This document shows, in pieces, positions 26,337-34,424 of a stretch of DNA of 64,000 nucleotides; within the stretch, counting starts at the first letter, position 1, and every line of letters begins with the position of its first letter. The translations under genes and the position numbers were made by a program. The notes beneath the pieces are model-generated. The model was not told where the DNA came from. It did not search any database and saw only the letters and a program-made list of their open reading frames with translations. The stretch comes from Paenibacillus assamensis DSM 18201 (lineage in GTDB: Bacteria > Bacillota > Bacilli > Paenibacillales > Paenibacillaceae). The DNA is taken from contig NZ_AULU01000006.1 of NCBI RefSeq assembly GCF_000422445.1, positions 62,001-126,000 of the forward strand, written 5' to 3'.

Positions 26337-26389
26337 TAGCAGAGTTGAGTATAGTGTAGTTGAGATGAGATTAGATGAGTAGAGTTGAG
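26337..26389 (+). promoter_or_regulatory. TRAP binding site: eleven (G/T)AG triplets in the trp leader
   Basis: TAG or GAG triplets begin at 26337, 26342, 26347, 26352, 26357, 26362, 26367, 26372, 26377, 26382 and 26387. These are eleven triplets, each separated by exactly two bases. This equals the number of subunits in the TRAP ring encoded by mtrB at 15839. Known B. subtilis sites have eleven triplets with 2-3 base spacers. The promoter above predicts transcription starting at or near the first triplet, so the site would lie at the very 5' end of the RNA. Confidence 0.93.
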
Positions 26390-26627
26390 TTTAAGCGTGT
26401 TTTTGATTATCAGATCAGATTTCGATATATGGAGATAAGAAGAGTTCTCAGTGCTATGTGTCCATAGTCTTGTTTGTGTAACAAGGGTGGAACATTAATA
26501 TTGGTATATCTTCTATATGTCCATACTTATGCATGGATAGATGATGTATGGGCATCGTTGTCTTTACTTCATGTACCTTGCGTTCTGATAACAACACCAC
26601 CTTTTATTTCTTCAATTTTATCATCGC
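26390..26627 (+). other. trp leader RNA between the TRAP site and the terminator
   Basis: About 240 bases of leader without a supported gene. Visible elements are a hairpin CTTGTT/AACAAG (26469-26485) followed by AAGGGTGG, which can pair with CCACCTTT (26597-26604). Such pairing would form a long-range structure over the leader. The distance from TRAP site to terminator is about ten times the B. subtilis spacing. A reading frame at 26474-26722 has no ribosome-binding site and runs through the terminator. Confidence 0.5.
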
Positions 26628-26672
26628 GTTCAACACACCTCTGCGGAAGCAGAGGTTTTTTTGTTGTTGAAC
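26628..26672 (+). terminator. trp leader terminator (attenuator)
   Basis: ACCTCTGC (26637-26644) and GCAGAGGT (26649-26656) form an 8-bp stem with a GGAA loop, then T residues to 26662. An outer pair GTTCAAC (26628-26634) and GTTGAAC (26666-26672) can lengthen the stem. GTTCAAC can instead pair with GTTGAGT in the TRAP site, which offers a simple antiterminator. The position before the trp coding region fits transcription attenuation. Confidence 0.85.
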
Positions 26673-26718
26673 ACCTATCTATCCCTACAAATGCAAGTAA
26701 GGGAAAGGAGTGTGCGCG

Positions 26719-26844
26719 ATGATTCCTCCAATGATTGAGCGCAGGAATGATCCCACGAGTTCAGTATCTTCTCTTTTTCGTTTCTCACACATACCGAATT
26801 ACCGATTAGAAGATTGGCGAACGTTATGCAGTACAACTCGCTGA
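26719..26844 (+). CDS. Short reading frame with a strong ribosome-binding site at the place of trpE
   Basis: ATG 26719 lies eight bases after AAAGGAG, an excellent initiation site just downstream of the attenuator, exactly where trpE would begin. The frame encodes only 41 residues (start MIPPMIERRND, end CSTTR) before TGA. It has no clear similarity to the start of TrpE. Two other frames over 26760-26900 are also open for 30-50 codons. It may be a remnant left by loss of trpE, or a small leader or regulatory peptide. No trpE or trpG is found anywhere in the window. About 125 bases of non-coding sequence follow before trpD. Confidence 0.45.
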   Translation: MIPPMIERRNDPTSSVSSLFRFSHIPNYRLEDWRTLCSTTR

Positions 26845-26968
26845 TAAGAAGCTATTTGCAAGTAATTCAATTAGGAAACTTAGAAGCTTCATTGCATCAT
26901 AAACGAGTTTAGATGTCACGAAGGACATAGTTGCTTATTAAATTAAGAAACGAAAAGGAGAGGATCAT

Positions 26969-28009
26969 ATGATAAATGATTATCGTGTGAAGGAAGCTTT
27001 AAGTAAGTTGTTAAGCGGAGACAGCTTAACAAGAGAAGAAGCTAGGCATGTCATGGAAGATATTATGCGCGGTGATGTAACACCTGCTCAGATTGGCGCC
27101 TTACTTGCTGGTCTTCGCTTTAAAGGTGAAACGGTCGATGAGATCACGGGGTTGGCTGAAGGGATGCGAAATGCTGCGAAACAGGTAATTACGTCTCGTG
27201 AACAATTGCTTGATACATGTGGTACTGGCGGATCAGGAATCCATAAGCTCAACGTATCGACTGTATCTGCTATTATTGCGGCGTCTGCATCTGTCCGCGT
27301 AGCAAAGCATGGAAATCGTTCAGCATCCAGTCGTTCAGGCAGTGCAGATGTGTTAGAAGCATTAGGTGTGAACATCCATCTTTCTAGTGAGAGTGCTGCC
27401 GAGTGTTTGGATCGCATTGGAATCTGCTTTATGTTCGCTCAAATGTTCCATCCTGCAATGAAATATGCAGCAGCACCCCGTAGAGAGCTTGGCATACGTA
27501 CCGTATTTAATATGTTAGGACCATTGACCAATCCAGCTGGGGCTGATCGACAACTGTTAGGCATTTATGACAAATCGAAAACGGATACTGTTGCAGCGGT
27601 ACTGCGAGAGTTAGGACTGAAGCGGGCTATGGTTGTGTCCAGTCTTGATGGATTAGATGAGATTGGCTTGTCTGCACCAACTCGTATAAGCGAATTGCGA
27701 AATGGAGATTTGCGGACGTATGAACTCACACCTGAAGATATGGGTTTGCGAACTCAGTCATTGAGTGACGTACTTGGCGGCGAAGCGGCAGATAATGCAA
27801 AAATTATCGTGAATATTTTAAATGGCGAGCGCGGGGCGCATCGAGATATCGTACTAGCAAACGCAGGTGCTTGCATTTATGTCTCAGGTCAAGCAGATTC
27901 CATACGCGAAGGGGTACAAATTGCTGCTGATATGATAGATACTGGAAAGGCAAACAGTAAGCTGCAACAATTGATCGAGACAACTGGAGGGATGAGTCAT
28001 GTTTCTTAA
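26969..28009 (+). CDS. trpD: Anthranilate phosphoribosyltransferase
   Basis: TrpD joins anthranilate to PRPP. The 346-residue protein has the PRPP-binding loop DTCGTGGSGIHKLNVST near residue 75, the KHGNRSASSRSGSADVLEALG segment near residue 113 and MKYAAAPRREL near residue 163, all typical. AAAAGGAGAGG precedes the ATG. It is the first complete gene after the trp leader and overlaps trpC by 11 bases. Its substrate anthranilate would normally come from TrpE/TrpG, which are not encoded here. Confidence 0.98.
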   Translation: MINDYRVKEALSKLLSGDSLTREEARHVMEDIMRGDVTPAQIGALLAGLRFKGETVDEITGLAEGMRNAAKQVITSREQLLDTCGTGGSGIHKLNVSTVSAIIAASASVRVAKHGNRSASSRSGSADVLEALGVNIHLSSESAAECLDRIGICFMFAQMFHPAMKYAAAPRRELGIRTVFNMLGPLTNPAGADRQLLGIYDKSKTDTVAAVLRELGLKRAMVVSSLDGLDEIGLSAPTRISELRNGDLRTYELTPEDMGLRTQSLSDVLGGEAADNAKIIVNILNGERGAHRDIVLANAGACIYVSGQADSIREGVQIAADMIDTGKANSKLQQLIETTGGMSHVS

Positions 28010-28823
28010 TCGTATTGTAGAAACGAAGAAGGCAGAAGTCGAACAACTGCAGAAGCATTTGAATGTTGCTCAAGCAGAAGCAGATATATCTACGTTAATG
28101 CCAGTGCGCTCACTACGAGAAGCGATTACGACGAAGCGCAGTCGTGGAGTAGGATTAATCGCCGAAGTGAAAAAAGCATCTCCTTCTAAAGGGATCATAC
28201 GAGAGCAATTTAATCCGGTAGAAATCGCGCAAAGCTACGTTCAAGCGGGTGCTGATGCACTGTCGGTATTGACCGATGTTTCCTATTTTCAGGGCGGAAT
28301 CGATATATTTAAGCAAGTTCGGGCTCAAGTAGATGTTCCTATGCTGCGCAAAGATTTTATCATCAGTCGTGAGCAACTGCTCGAAGCAAGATTAATAGGA
28401 GCGGACGCGGTTTTGCTCATTGCTGCCATTTTAGATGATGTACAGCTGAAGGAATTATTCGAGCAAAGCAAAGAGCTGGGAATGGAAGCATTAATTGAAG
28501 TGCATGAAGAAAGTGAACTGCACCGTGTGTTGAACTTGGAGCATGTTCAATTAATTGGCATTAACAATCGTAACCTACACACCTTTGTTACAGACTTGGC
28601 TCAAACGGATCAATTGCGCAAATTGGTGCCTAGTCACTGCACATTAGTGAGTGAGAGTGGTATCCATTTGCCCGAACATATTGCTCATCTATATGAGTCC
28701 AGTGTCGATGCAGTGCTTATAGGCGAGCATTTTATGCGAAATGACAACATTGGAGAGGCTGTGCACGATCTGATGAAGCCCGCTGAGCAGGTGTCATCTA
28801 CCACAGGAAGTGTGAGTTCATGA
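27999..28823 (+). CDS. trpC: Indole-3-glycerol phosphate synthase
   Basis: TrpC closes the indole ring from carboxyphenylamino-deoxyribulose phosphate. The 274-residue TIM barrel carries the signature IAEVKKASPSKGIIRE near residue 54, then LRKDFIISREQLLEARLIGADAVLLI as the catalytic Lys segment split over strands, and IGINNRNLHTF and VSESGI near the end. It overlaps trpD by 11 and trpF by 4 bases, so the genes are translationally coupled. Confidence 0.98.
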   Translation: MFLNRIVETKKAEVEQLQKHLNVAQAEADISTLMPVRSLREAITTKRSRGVGLIAEVKKASPSKGIIREQFNPVEIAQSYVQAGADALSVLTDVSYFQGGIDIFKQVRAQVDVPMLRKDFIISREQLLEARLIGADAVLLIAAILDDVQLKELFEQSKELGMEALIEVHEESELHRVLNLEHVQLIGINNRNLHTFVTDLAQTDQLRKLVPSHCTLVSESGIHLPEHIAHLYESSVDAVLIGEHFMRNDNIGEAVHDLMKPAEQVSSTTGSVSS

Positions 28824-29527
28824 ACGTTAAAATATGCGGGATGACGTCTTTGGAGATGACTAGAGGCGTCATTGCATGCAATCCTGATCATATCGGATTT
28901 GTATTTGCGAAAAGTCGCAGGCAAGTGTCACCTGACACCGTTCAATCCATTCTGAATCAATTAGAGAATGAGCAAGTTCACATTCCTCATACAGTGGGTG
29001 TATTTGCAAATGCTGATATTCAAAGTTTAAAGGCTGTCATGAAATCCTGCTCGGTTCAGGCGCTGCAATTTCATGGCAATGAACAGCTGGACATTTGTCG
29101 ATGGGTGAAAGAAAATAGTAATATGGATGTTTGGTTAACATTACCAATATCAAACGTTAAAAAAATAGATTTTGAGGATAAATTGAATGATCAGTTTGAG
29201 CGCTTAGCGAAAGCAGTTCCTTACATTGACTTATTGTTGCTCGACACTCATGATTCAGTTCAGGGTGGGGGCTCAGGGAAAGTGTTTCAATGGGATGTGA
29301 TCCCATCTTACCAATCTCGTGCCCAGCAATTAGGTATGCCGCTGTATGTGGCTGGCGGATTGAATCCGGACAACATTGGTAGTTTACTAACAAGCTATAA
29401 GCTTGATGGGGTTGATGTTTCCAGCGGTGTCGAGACAGACGGAATGAAAGACATGAGTAAAGTAGACACATTTATAGGAAGGGTGAGACAGCATGTCGAT
29501 ACAAGAACAAGTTTACCGTTATCCTGA
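28820..29527 (+). CDS. trpF: Phosphoribosylanthranilate isomerase
   Basis: TrpF performs the Amadori rearrangement of phosphoribosylanthranilate. The 235-residue TIM barrel begins [13 protein letters not shown], with Cys6 as the general base, and ends with the family pattern [17 protein letters not shown] and [10 protein letters not shown] second acid-base residue is expected at the Asp in LLLLDTHD. It overlaps trpB by 35 bases, an unusually long overlap with the trpB ribosome-binding site inside the trpF end. Confidence 0.97.
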   Translation: MNVKICGMTSLEMTRGVIACNPDHIGFVFAKSRRQVSPDTVQSILNQLENEQVHIPHTVGVFANADIQSLKAVMKSCSVQALQFHGNEQLDICRWVKENSNMDVWLTLPISNVKKIDFEDKLNDQFERLAKAVPYIDLLLLDTHDSVQGGGSGKVFQWDVIPSYQSRAQQLGMPLYVAGGLNPDNIGSLLTSYKLDGVDVSSGVETDGMKDMSKVDTFIGRVRQHVDTRTSLPLS

Positions 29528-30710
29528 TGCGAACGGACGTTATGGTCAGTTTGGTGGAAAGTATGTCCCTGAAACATTAATGAATGCATTAATTGAGCTA
29601 GAGCAAGCTTATGAAACATACCGAAATGATGAGCAGTTTCAGGCGGAGTACAAGCAGCTGTTGCAAAGCTATTCAGGTCGTCCGACATCACTTTATTATG
29701 CGGAGCGCATGACAAAGGAGCTCTGCGGTGCGAAGATTTATTTAAAACGAGAAGACTTGAACCATACAGGGGCTCACAAAATAAACAATACCATTGGTCA
29801 GGCTTTACTGGCCAAACGAATGGGCAAAAAAAAGGTAATCGCAGAGACTGGAGCGGGACAACATGGTGTAGCTACAGCTACCGTATGTGCACTGCTTGGC
29901 TTAGAGTGCAAAGTATTTATGGGTGAGGAAGATATGAGACGTCAACGGCTGAATGTGTTCCGGATGGAGCTGCTCGGTGCTGAGGTGGTGCCAGTTATTT
30001 CTGGTACAAGAACACTGAAGGATGCCGGAAATGAAGCATTGCGTTATTGGGTTTCTAACGTGACGGATACCTTCTATATTTTGGGTTCTGTAGTAGGACC
30101 TCATCCTTATCCGATGATCGTTCGTGATTTTCAACGTATTATCGGGGACGAGACGAAACGACAAATACAAGAGTTAGAGGGAAGATTGCCAGATGTATGT
30201 GTTGCCGCTGTTGGCGGTGGAAGCAATGCGATGGGAATGTTCTATCCATTTATAAATGACCTCAGTGTCAATCTTGTAGGCGTGGAAGCTGCAGGACGAG
30301 GTGTTGACACGAAAGAGCATGCCGCTACGATGACTTTGGGTACACCAGGGGTGTTTCAGGGTTCATTAAGCTATTTGTTGCAAGATGAGTTTGGTCAAGT
30401 ACAGCCAGCTCATTCCATTTCGGCAGGTCTTGATTACCCAGGTGTTGGGCCAGAGCATGCTCACTTACATGCATCCGGAAGAGCAACCTACGCACCAATT
30501 ACAGATAACGAAGCACTAGATGCTCTTCAATTTATGTGTCGTACAGAAGGGATTATCCCTGCCTTGGAATCTTCTCATGCTGTAGCCCAAGCGATAAAGC
30601 TTGCTCCTACGATGAGGCAAGATGAGTTGTTAGTAATCTGTTTGTCTGGTCGCGGGGATAAGGATGTTGGTACGATCATGGAAGTACTAGGGGGAAATAA
30701 ACATGAATAA
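29493..30710 (+). CDS. trpB: Tryptophan synthase beta chain
   Basis: TrpB condenses indole with serine using pyridoxal phosphate. The 405-residue protein begins with a [16 protein letters not shown] motif. The PLP lysine is in [15 protein letters not shown], and the phosphate-binding loop is [14 protein letters not shown]. The C-terminal [13 protein letters not shown] is also typical. It forms an alpha2beta2 complex with TrpA, whose gene starts 8 bases before this one ends. Confidence 0.98.
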   Translation: MSIQEQVYRYPDANGRYGQFGGKYVPETLMNALIELEQAYETYRNDEQFQAEYKQLLQSYSGRPTSLYYAERMTKELCGAKIYLKREDLNHTGAHKINNTIGQALLAKRMGKKKVIAETGAGQHGVATATVCALLGLECKVFMGEEDMRRQRLNVFRMELLGAEVVPVISGTRTLKDAGNEALRYWVSNVTDTFYILGSVVGPHPYPMIVRDFQRIIGDETKRQIQELEGRLPDVCVAAVGGGSNAMGMFYPFINDLSVNLVGVEAAGRGVDTKEHAATMTLGTPGVFQGSLSYLLQDEFGQVQPAHSISAGLDYPGVGPEHAHLHASGRATYAPITDNEALDALQFMCRTEGIIPALESSHAVAQAIKLAPTMRQDELLVICLSGRGDKDVGTIMEVLGGNKHE

Positions 30711-31524
30711 CACCGTCATGAATCGTATGGATGCAGCATTCGAAAAATTAAAGTCAGAAGGAAAAACGGCACTTATTCCGTTTATTACGGTTGGAGACCC
30801 TCATATCGATGTTACGTTAGAATTGTTGCTTGGTATGGAACAGTCAGGAGCGGATATGATTGAGTTAGGTGTACCTTACTCAGATCCGCTTGCCGATGGG
30901 CCTGTTATCGAACGTGCTTCAGCCCGTGCGTTGCAAAACGATATTACGCTTCGGGACAGTTTACAAGTAGCGAAAAAAGCTAGAGAACGTGGTGCAAACA
31001 TTCCATATGTGCTGTTTACGTACTACAATCCTGTGTTTCAATATGGAGCAGAGAAATTATTTAAGGAAATGGTAGACTCCGAGATCAGCGGCATTATTAT
31101 CCCTGATTTGCCTCTTGAAGAGAGTACACCTATTCGAGAAATAGCGGATCGCTACTCGATCCATCTTGTGCCGCTAGTTGCGCCAACTTCGAAGGAGCGG
31201 GTCCAACAAATCGCACAGCATGGCCGAGGGTTTATTTATTGTGTGTCTTCATTAGGTGTAACAGGCGTTCGGAGTTCATTTGCCGCTAATATCGAACAGT
31301 TTTTGCAAGAAGTTCGTACAGCTACGAATCTGCCAATTGCGATCGGATTTGGTATTTCCAATGCAGAGCATGTACGCCGATTCTCTTCACACTGTGATGG
31401 AGTTGTTGTTGGGAGTGCTATTGTTCGTCAAATTGAAGAGGCACTGCCATTACTCCAATCACCACAGACGGCTCAAGATGGGGTATTGCAAATTTGTAAA
31501 TTTGTGCGAGAATTAAAATCATAG
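30703..31524 (+). CDS. trpA: Tryptophan synthase alpha chain
   Basis: TrpA cleaves indole-3-glycerol phosphate and channels indole to TrpB. The 273-residue TIM barrel has the signature [20 protein letters not shown] near residue 46 with the catalytic Asp, a tyrosine-containing segment [13 protein letters not shown], and the IIPDLPLEE segment. The phosphate-binding end [13 protein letters not shown] is present. It overlaps trpB by 8 bases and ends the tryptophan part of the operon. Confidence 0.98.
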   Translation: MNNTVMNRMDAAFEKLKSEGKTALIPFITVGDPHIDVTLELLLGMEQSGADMIELGVPYSDPLADGPVIERASARALQNDITLRDSLQVAKKARERGANIPYVLFTYYNPVFQYGAEKLFKEMVDSEISGIIIPDLPLEESTPIREIADRYSIHLVPLVAPTSKERVQQIAQHGRGFIYCVSSLGVTGVRSSFAANIEQFLQEVRTATNLPIAIGFGISNAEHVRRFSSHCDGVVVGSAIVRQIEEALPLLQSPQTAQDGVLQICKFVRELKS

Positions 31525-31565
31525 CTTTAGCAAGTTGATACCCTGAAGTGGAGAGGTGTGATTGG

Positions 31566-32669
31566 ATGCGTATCAAAACGAAAGACATCGTCGCGAAGCT
31601 TCCTGTCTATCAGCCTGGTTTATCTGCTGAGGATGTGAAGCGTGAATACGGCATTGAAAAGGTCGTTAAGCTAGCATCCAACGAAAATCCGTACGGTTGT
31701 TCGGTTCAAGTCAAGCAGGCGCTTGAAGCAGAAATGAGCAAGCTGAGTTTATATCCTGATGGAGCTTCTCTTAAGCTGAAGCAGGCAGTTGCAGAACAAT
31801 TGCAAGTTAGCAGTGAACAGCTTATTTTTGGAGCAGGCTCAGATGATATTATACTGATGATATGTCGTGCATTTTTAACTGTGAATGATGAGTCTATTGT
31901 AGCGGATCAAACCTTTCCTCAATACAAGCACAATGCTGACATTGAGGGAGCCCGTACGATTGAAGTCCCTTTAAAAGAAGGCAAACATGATTTAGAAGGT
32001 ATGCTCGCTGCTATTACTGATCGAACGAAAATAGTCTGGATATGCAACCCGAACAATCCAACTGGAACGATAGTTACGAAAGAAGAGCTTATTACATTTA
32101 TGAGTCAGGTTCCTACTCATGTACTAGTAGCTCTAGATGAAGCGTATTGTGAATATGTGACGGATGCAAGCTATCCTAATTCACTCGAATTAATTGCAAA
32201 GTATCCAAATTTGGTTGCACTCCGCACGTTTTCCAAAATTCATGGCTTAGCATCATTGCGGCTTGGCTATGGTATCGGCCAACCTGAGGTGATTCGGTCG
32301 ATTAATCAAGTTAGAGAGCCATTTAATACGTCGCGCTTTGCACAGGCGGCAGGAATCGCTGCGATTCAAGATCAAGAGTATGTATCACAATGTAAGCAAT
32401 GGAACGCGGAAGGCTTGAGGTATTTACAAGAGCAGTGTGAGCGGTTAGAATTACGTACAATGCCAGCACATGGTAACTTCATTATGATCGAAGTTCCAAC
32501 GCTTGGTAAGGTCATGTTCGAACAATTGGTTAGCAAAGGGATTATCGTTCGAGCAGGATTCCGTCATTATCCAAATGCGATACGTGTCACGGTAGGAAGT
32601 CGTGAGCAGAATGAAGCATTTATTCAAGCTATAGAACAAATTTTATCAGAATGTAAGGTGGATCTATGA
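31566..32669 (+). CDS. hisC: Histidinol-phosphate / aromatic aminotransferase
   Basis: HisC is a class I/II PLP aminotransferase; in B. subtilis this copy serves histidine, tyrosine and phenylalanine synthesis. The 367-residue protein has ASNENPYGCS near the start, ICNPNNPTGT in the middle, and the PLP lysine in TFSKIHGLASLRLGYG. ATG 31566 is supported by GAGAGGTG; GTG 31548 is in frame but lies in the spacer. It overlaps tyrA by 4 bases, which fits a role in the last transamination of the aromatic branch. Confidence 0.95.
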   Translation: MRIKTKDIVAKLPVYQPGLSAEDVKREYGIEKVVKLASNENPYGCSVQVKQALEAEMSKLSLYPDGASLKLKQAVAEQLQVSSEQLIFGAGSDDIILMICRAFLTVNDESIVADQTFPQYKHNADIEGARTIEVPLKEGKHDLEGMLAAITDRTKIVWICNPNNPTGTIVTKEELITFMSQVPTHVLVALDEAYCEYVTDASYPNSLELIAKYPNLVALRTFSKIHGLASLRLGYGIGQPEVIRSINQVREPFNTSRFAQAAGIAAIQDQEYVSQCKQWNAEGLRYLQEQCERLELRTMPAHGNFIMIEVPTLGKVMFEQLVSKGIIVRAGFRHYPNAIRVTVGSREQNEAFIQAIEQILSECKVDL

Positions 32670-33766
32670 CTACGACTACAAAGATTGCCATTCTTGGAGT
32701 GGGCCTCATCGGAGGCTCGCTTGCATTATGTTTTAAGGGAAAACCAGGGCTTCATGTCATTGGATATTCCCCCCGTGCATCATCAGCTGAGAAATACGTA
32801 GAGCGCGGTGTCGTTGATGAAGCAACGACAAATCTGGAAGAAGCAGTGAAAGATGCGCACTATATATTTATTTGTTCTCCTGTAGGTATGCTAGAAGAAA
32901 CTATTTCGCACCTGAATACTTTAACGCTTAGACGCGGTTGTGTCATTACGGATGTTGGCAGTACAAAGGCCTCGGTAACCGCATGCGCAAGTAAATTGAA
33001 TTGGAATGAGGTTTACTTCGTTGGTGGTCATCCGATGGCAGGATCTGAGCGTTCTGGTGTGGAAGCGGCGTCCTTATTGTTATTTGAGAATGCATACTAT
33101 GTACTGACACCTACTAGTGATTGTCCAGACAATGTGATACAAGAACTTCGTCAACTGCTTCAATATACACGCGCACATATTATTCAAATGGATGCAGAAG
33201 AGCATGATCGAGTGGTTGGAGCGATTAGTCATCTGCCGCATATTGTGGCAACTGCACTAGTCAACCAAGTACGCCAGTACAATGATTCTAATGAGCTGCA
33301 TCTTGTACTTGCTGCTGGCGGTTTCCGAGATATTACTCGGATTGCATCCAGTGATCCTACTGTTTGGCGAGACATTTTGATTAACAATCGCCAAGTCATG
33401 CTGGATTTACTTCAGGATTGGCAGGATAAAGTGGAGGAATGGAAAGATGTTTTGCTGCGAGAAGATGGTGAGTGGATAGAAGAGTCTTTCCGTCTTTCGG
33501 GACATTTCCGCAATCAAATGCCTGAACGACGTAAAGGTGCCATTCATGCCCTTTATGATGTATATATGGATATACCTGATACGCCAGGTGTTATTGGCCG
33601 CATTGCAACCCAATTGGGACAAGAAGAGATTAATCTTAGCAATCTTCAGATTATTGAAAGTAGAGAAGATGTTCCAGGCGTGCTTCGACTTTCATTCCGA
33701 GAAGAGCAGAACTGGGAGCGTGCGCAGGCGTGCTTGCGTACTTTGGGTTATGAAGTATACGTGTAG
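32666..33766 (+). CDS. tyrA: Prephenate dehydrogenase with ACT domain
   Basis: TyrA oxidatively decarboxylates prephenate to hydroxyphenylpyruvate on the way to tyrosine. The 366-residue protein has an N-terminal NAD-binding motif LGVGLIGGSLAL, the substrate motif VGGHPMAGSERSG near residue 118, and the helical dimer domain with ISHLPHIVATAL. The last ~75 residues form an ACT domain (DIPDTPGVIGRIATQL) that usually senses tyrosine. In B. subtilis aroE (EPSP synthase) follows; here a terminator ends the operon. Confidence 0.97.
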   Translation: MTTTTKIAILGVGLIGGSLALCFKGKPGLHVIGYSPRASSAEKYVERGVVDEATTNLEEAVKDAHYIFICSPVGMLEETISHLNTLTLRRGCVITDVGSTKASVTACASKLNWNEVYFVGGHPMAGSERSGVEAASLLLFENAYYVLTPTSDCPDNVIQELRQLLQYTRAHIIQMDAEEHDRVVGAISHLPHIVATALVNQVRQYNDSNELHLVLAAGGFRDITRIASSDPTVWRDILINNRQVMLDLLQDWQDKVEEWKDVLLREDGEWIEESFRLSGHFRNQMPERRKGAIHALYDVYMDIPDTPGVIGRIATQLGQEEINLSNLQIIESREDVPGVLRLSFREEQNWERAQACLRTLGYEVYV

Positions 33767-33798
33767 GTAAAAAAGCCCTTGTGAAAGGGCTTTTTTAC
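33767..33798 (+). terminator. Rho-independent terminator of the aro-trp supraoperon
   Basis: A perfect 14-bp stem (33767-33780 with 33785-33798) with loop GTGA contains A6 and T6 tracts, so it can work in both directions. It starts directly after the tyrA stop codon. Confidence 0.95.
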
Positions 33799-33848
33799 GT
33801 GGAAACGGAAAAAATTGATAAGACATGAAATTTTTTCGGTAGAAGTTA

Positions 33849-33961
33849 TTGACAGAATGAAAACGTATACATTATACTATAACTACAGTATGGTTTCTCT
33901 CCACTCCTATCCAAATATGCACTTTGTGCAACCACTCCATTATGGAGTGGTTCTTTTTTTT
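33849..33961 (+). ncRNA. Candidate small RNA unit: strong promoter followed by a terminator
   Basis: A consensus TTGACA (33849-33854) and TATACT (33873-33878), 18 bp apart, predict a start near 33885. A terminator follows at once: AACCACTCC (33930-33938) pairs with GGAGTGG TT (33944-33952), then nine T residues after one C. The predicted RNA is about 75 bases with no reading frame. A second copy of CCACTCC at 33901-33907 could pair with the same GGAGTGG, so two structures compete. The unit is separate from both neighbours. Confidence 0.5.
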
Positions 33962-34143
33962 ATCTTCATCCAGAATAATGGAGCTTCCATCGTAAAGGAA
34001 GCGGATGCATTTTTTATAAATTATTGTGCAAGGTGACAAAGCCAAGGTACGAATCAAAAGCTTAAAGAAACATTAATTACCATGCTCGCAATTCTCCAAT
34101 TCTGTGCTACAGATGTATAATATGTGTTATTATGTAAGAGCTG

Positions 34144-34175
34144 GAGCCGCTTCAATACGAAGAGGTTCTTTTTTG
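34144..34175 (+). terminator. Isolated terminator hairpin in the tyrA-sigma factor gap
   Basis: GAGCC and CTTC pair with GAAG and GGTTC (one mismatch) around loop AATAC, followed by six T residues. A TATAAT at 34117-34122 lies just upstream, but its -35 is poor. It might end a second short transcript of about 50 bases. Confidence 0.5.
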
Positions 34176-34190
34176 TGCAAATGTCTAACC

Positions 34191-34244
34191 TTAAAAGATT
34201 CTTAAGAAAAATTAACATTATGCGGGCAGGTCTTATGCTAAAAT
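34191..34244 (+). promoter_or_regulatory. Direct repeats resembling a Pho box with an extended -10 box
   Basis: TTAAAA (34191), TTAAGA (34202) and TTAACA (34212) are spaced 10-11 bp apart, as in PhoP-binding sites built from TTAACA-like repeats. An extended -10 box TGCTAAAAT (34236-34244) follows at a distance that would suit an activated promoter. A separate TATAAT at 34364-34369 is another possible start for the sigma-factor gene. The region is AT-rich, so chance is a serious alternative. The remaining sequence of this 658-bp gap shows nothing else. Confidence 0.35.
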
Positions 34245-34424
34245 AGCAATGTAGTAAACAAAGATGTCAAATCATAGGATTTATTGTCGTATCGTTGGAA
34301 ATTAATTATCGTTTTATAAATATAAGTAGTATCCGATTCGCAACTTTTTATTGTTTCTTGATGTATAATATCGTTAAAGGTAGCGCATCGGGGACGAAAT
34401 GGAAAGCAAGGAGGATCGCAATCC

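Noticed and set aside
26480-26500. AACAAGGGTGGAAC resembles the T-box sequence AGGGTGGNACCGCG, which would make the trp leader a T-box riboswitch
   Set aside because: The ACCGCG end is missing. The base after UGG is A, which would pair with a tRNA discriminator U and not the G of tRNA-Trp, and no Stem I with its motifs is visible. The eleven TRAP triplets explain regulation better.
26474-26722. 82-codon frame across the trp leader, possible leader peptide
   Set aside because: No ribosome-binding site, only two scattered tryptophans, and it runs through the terminator hairpin.
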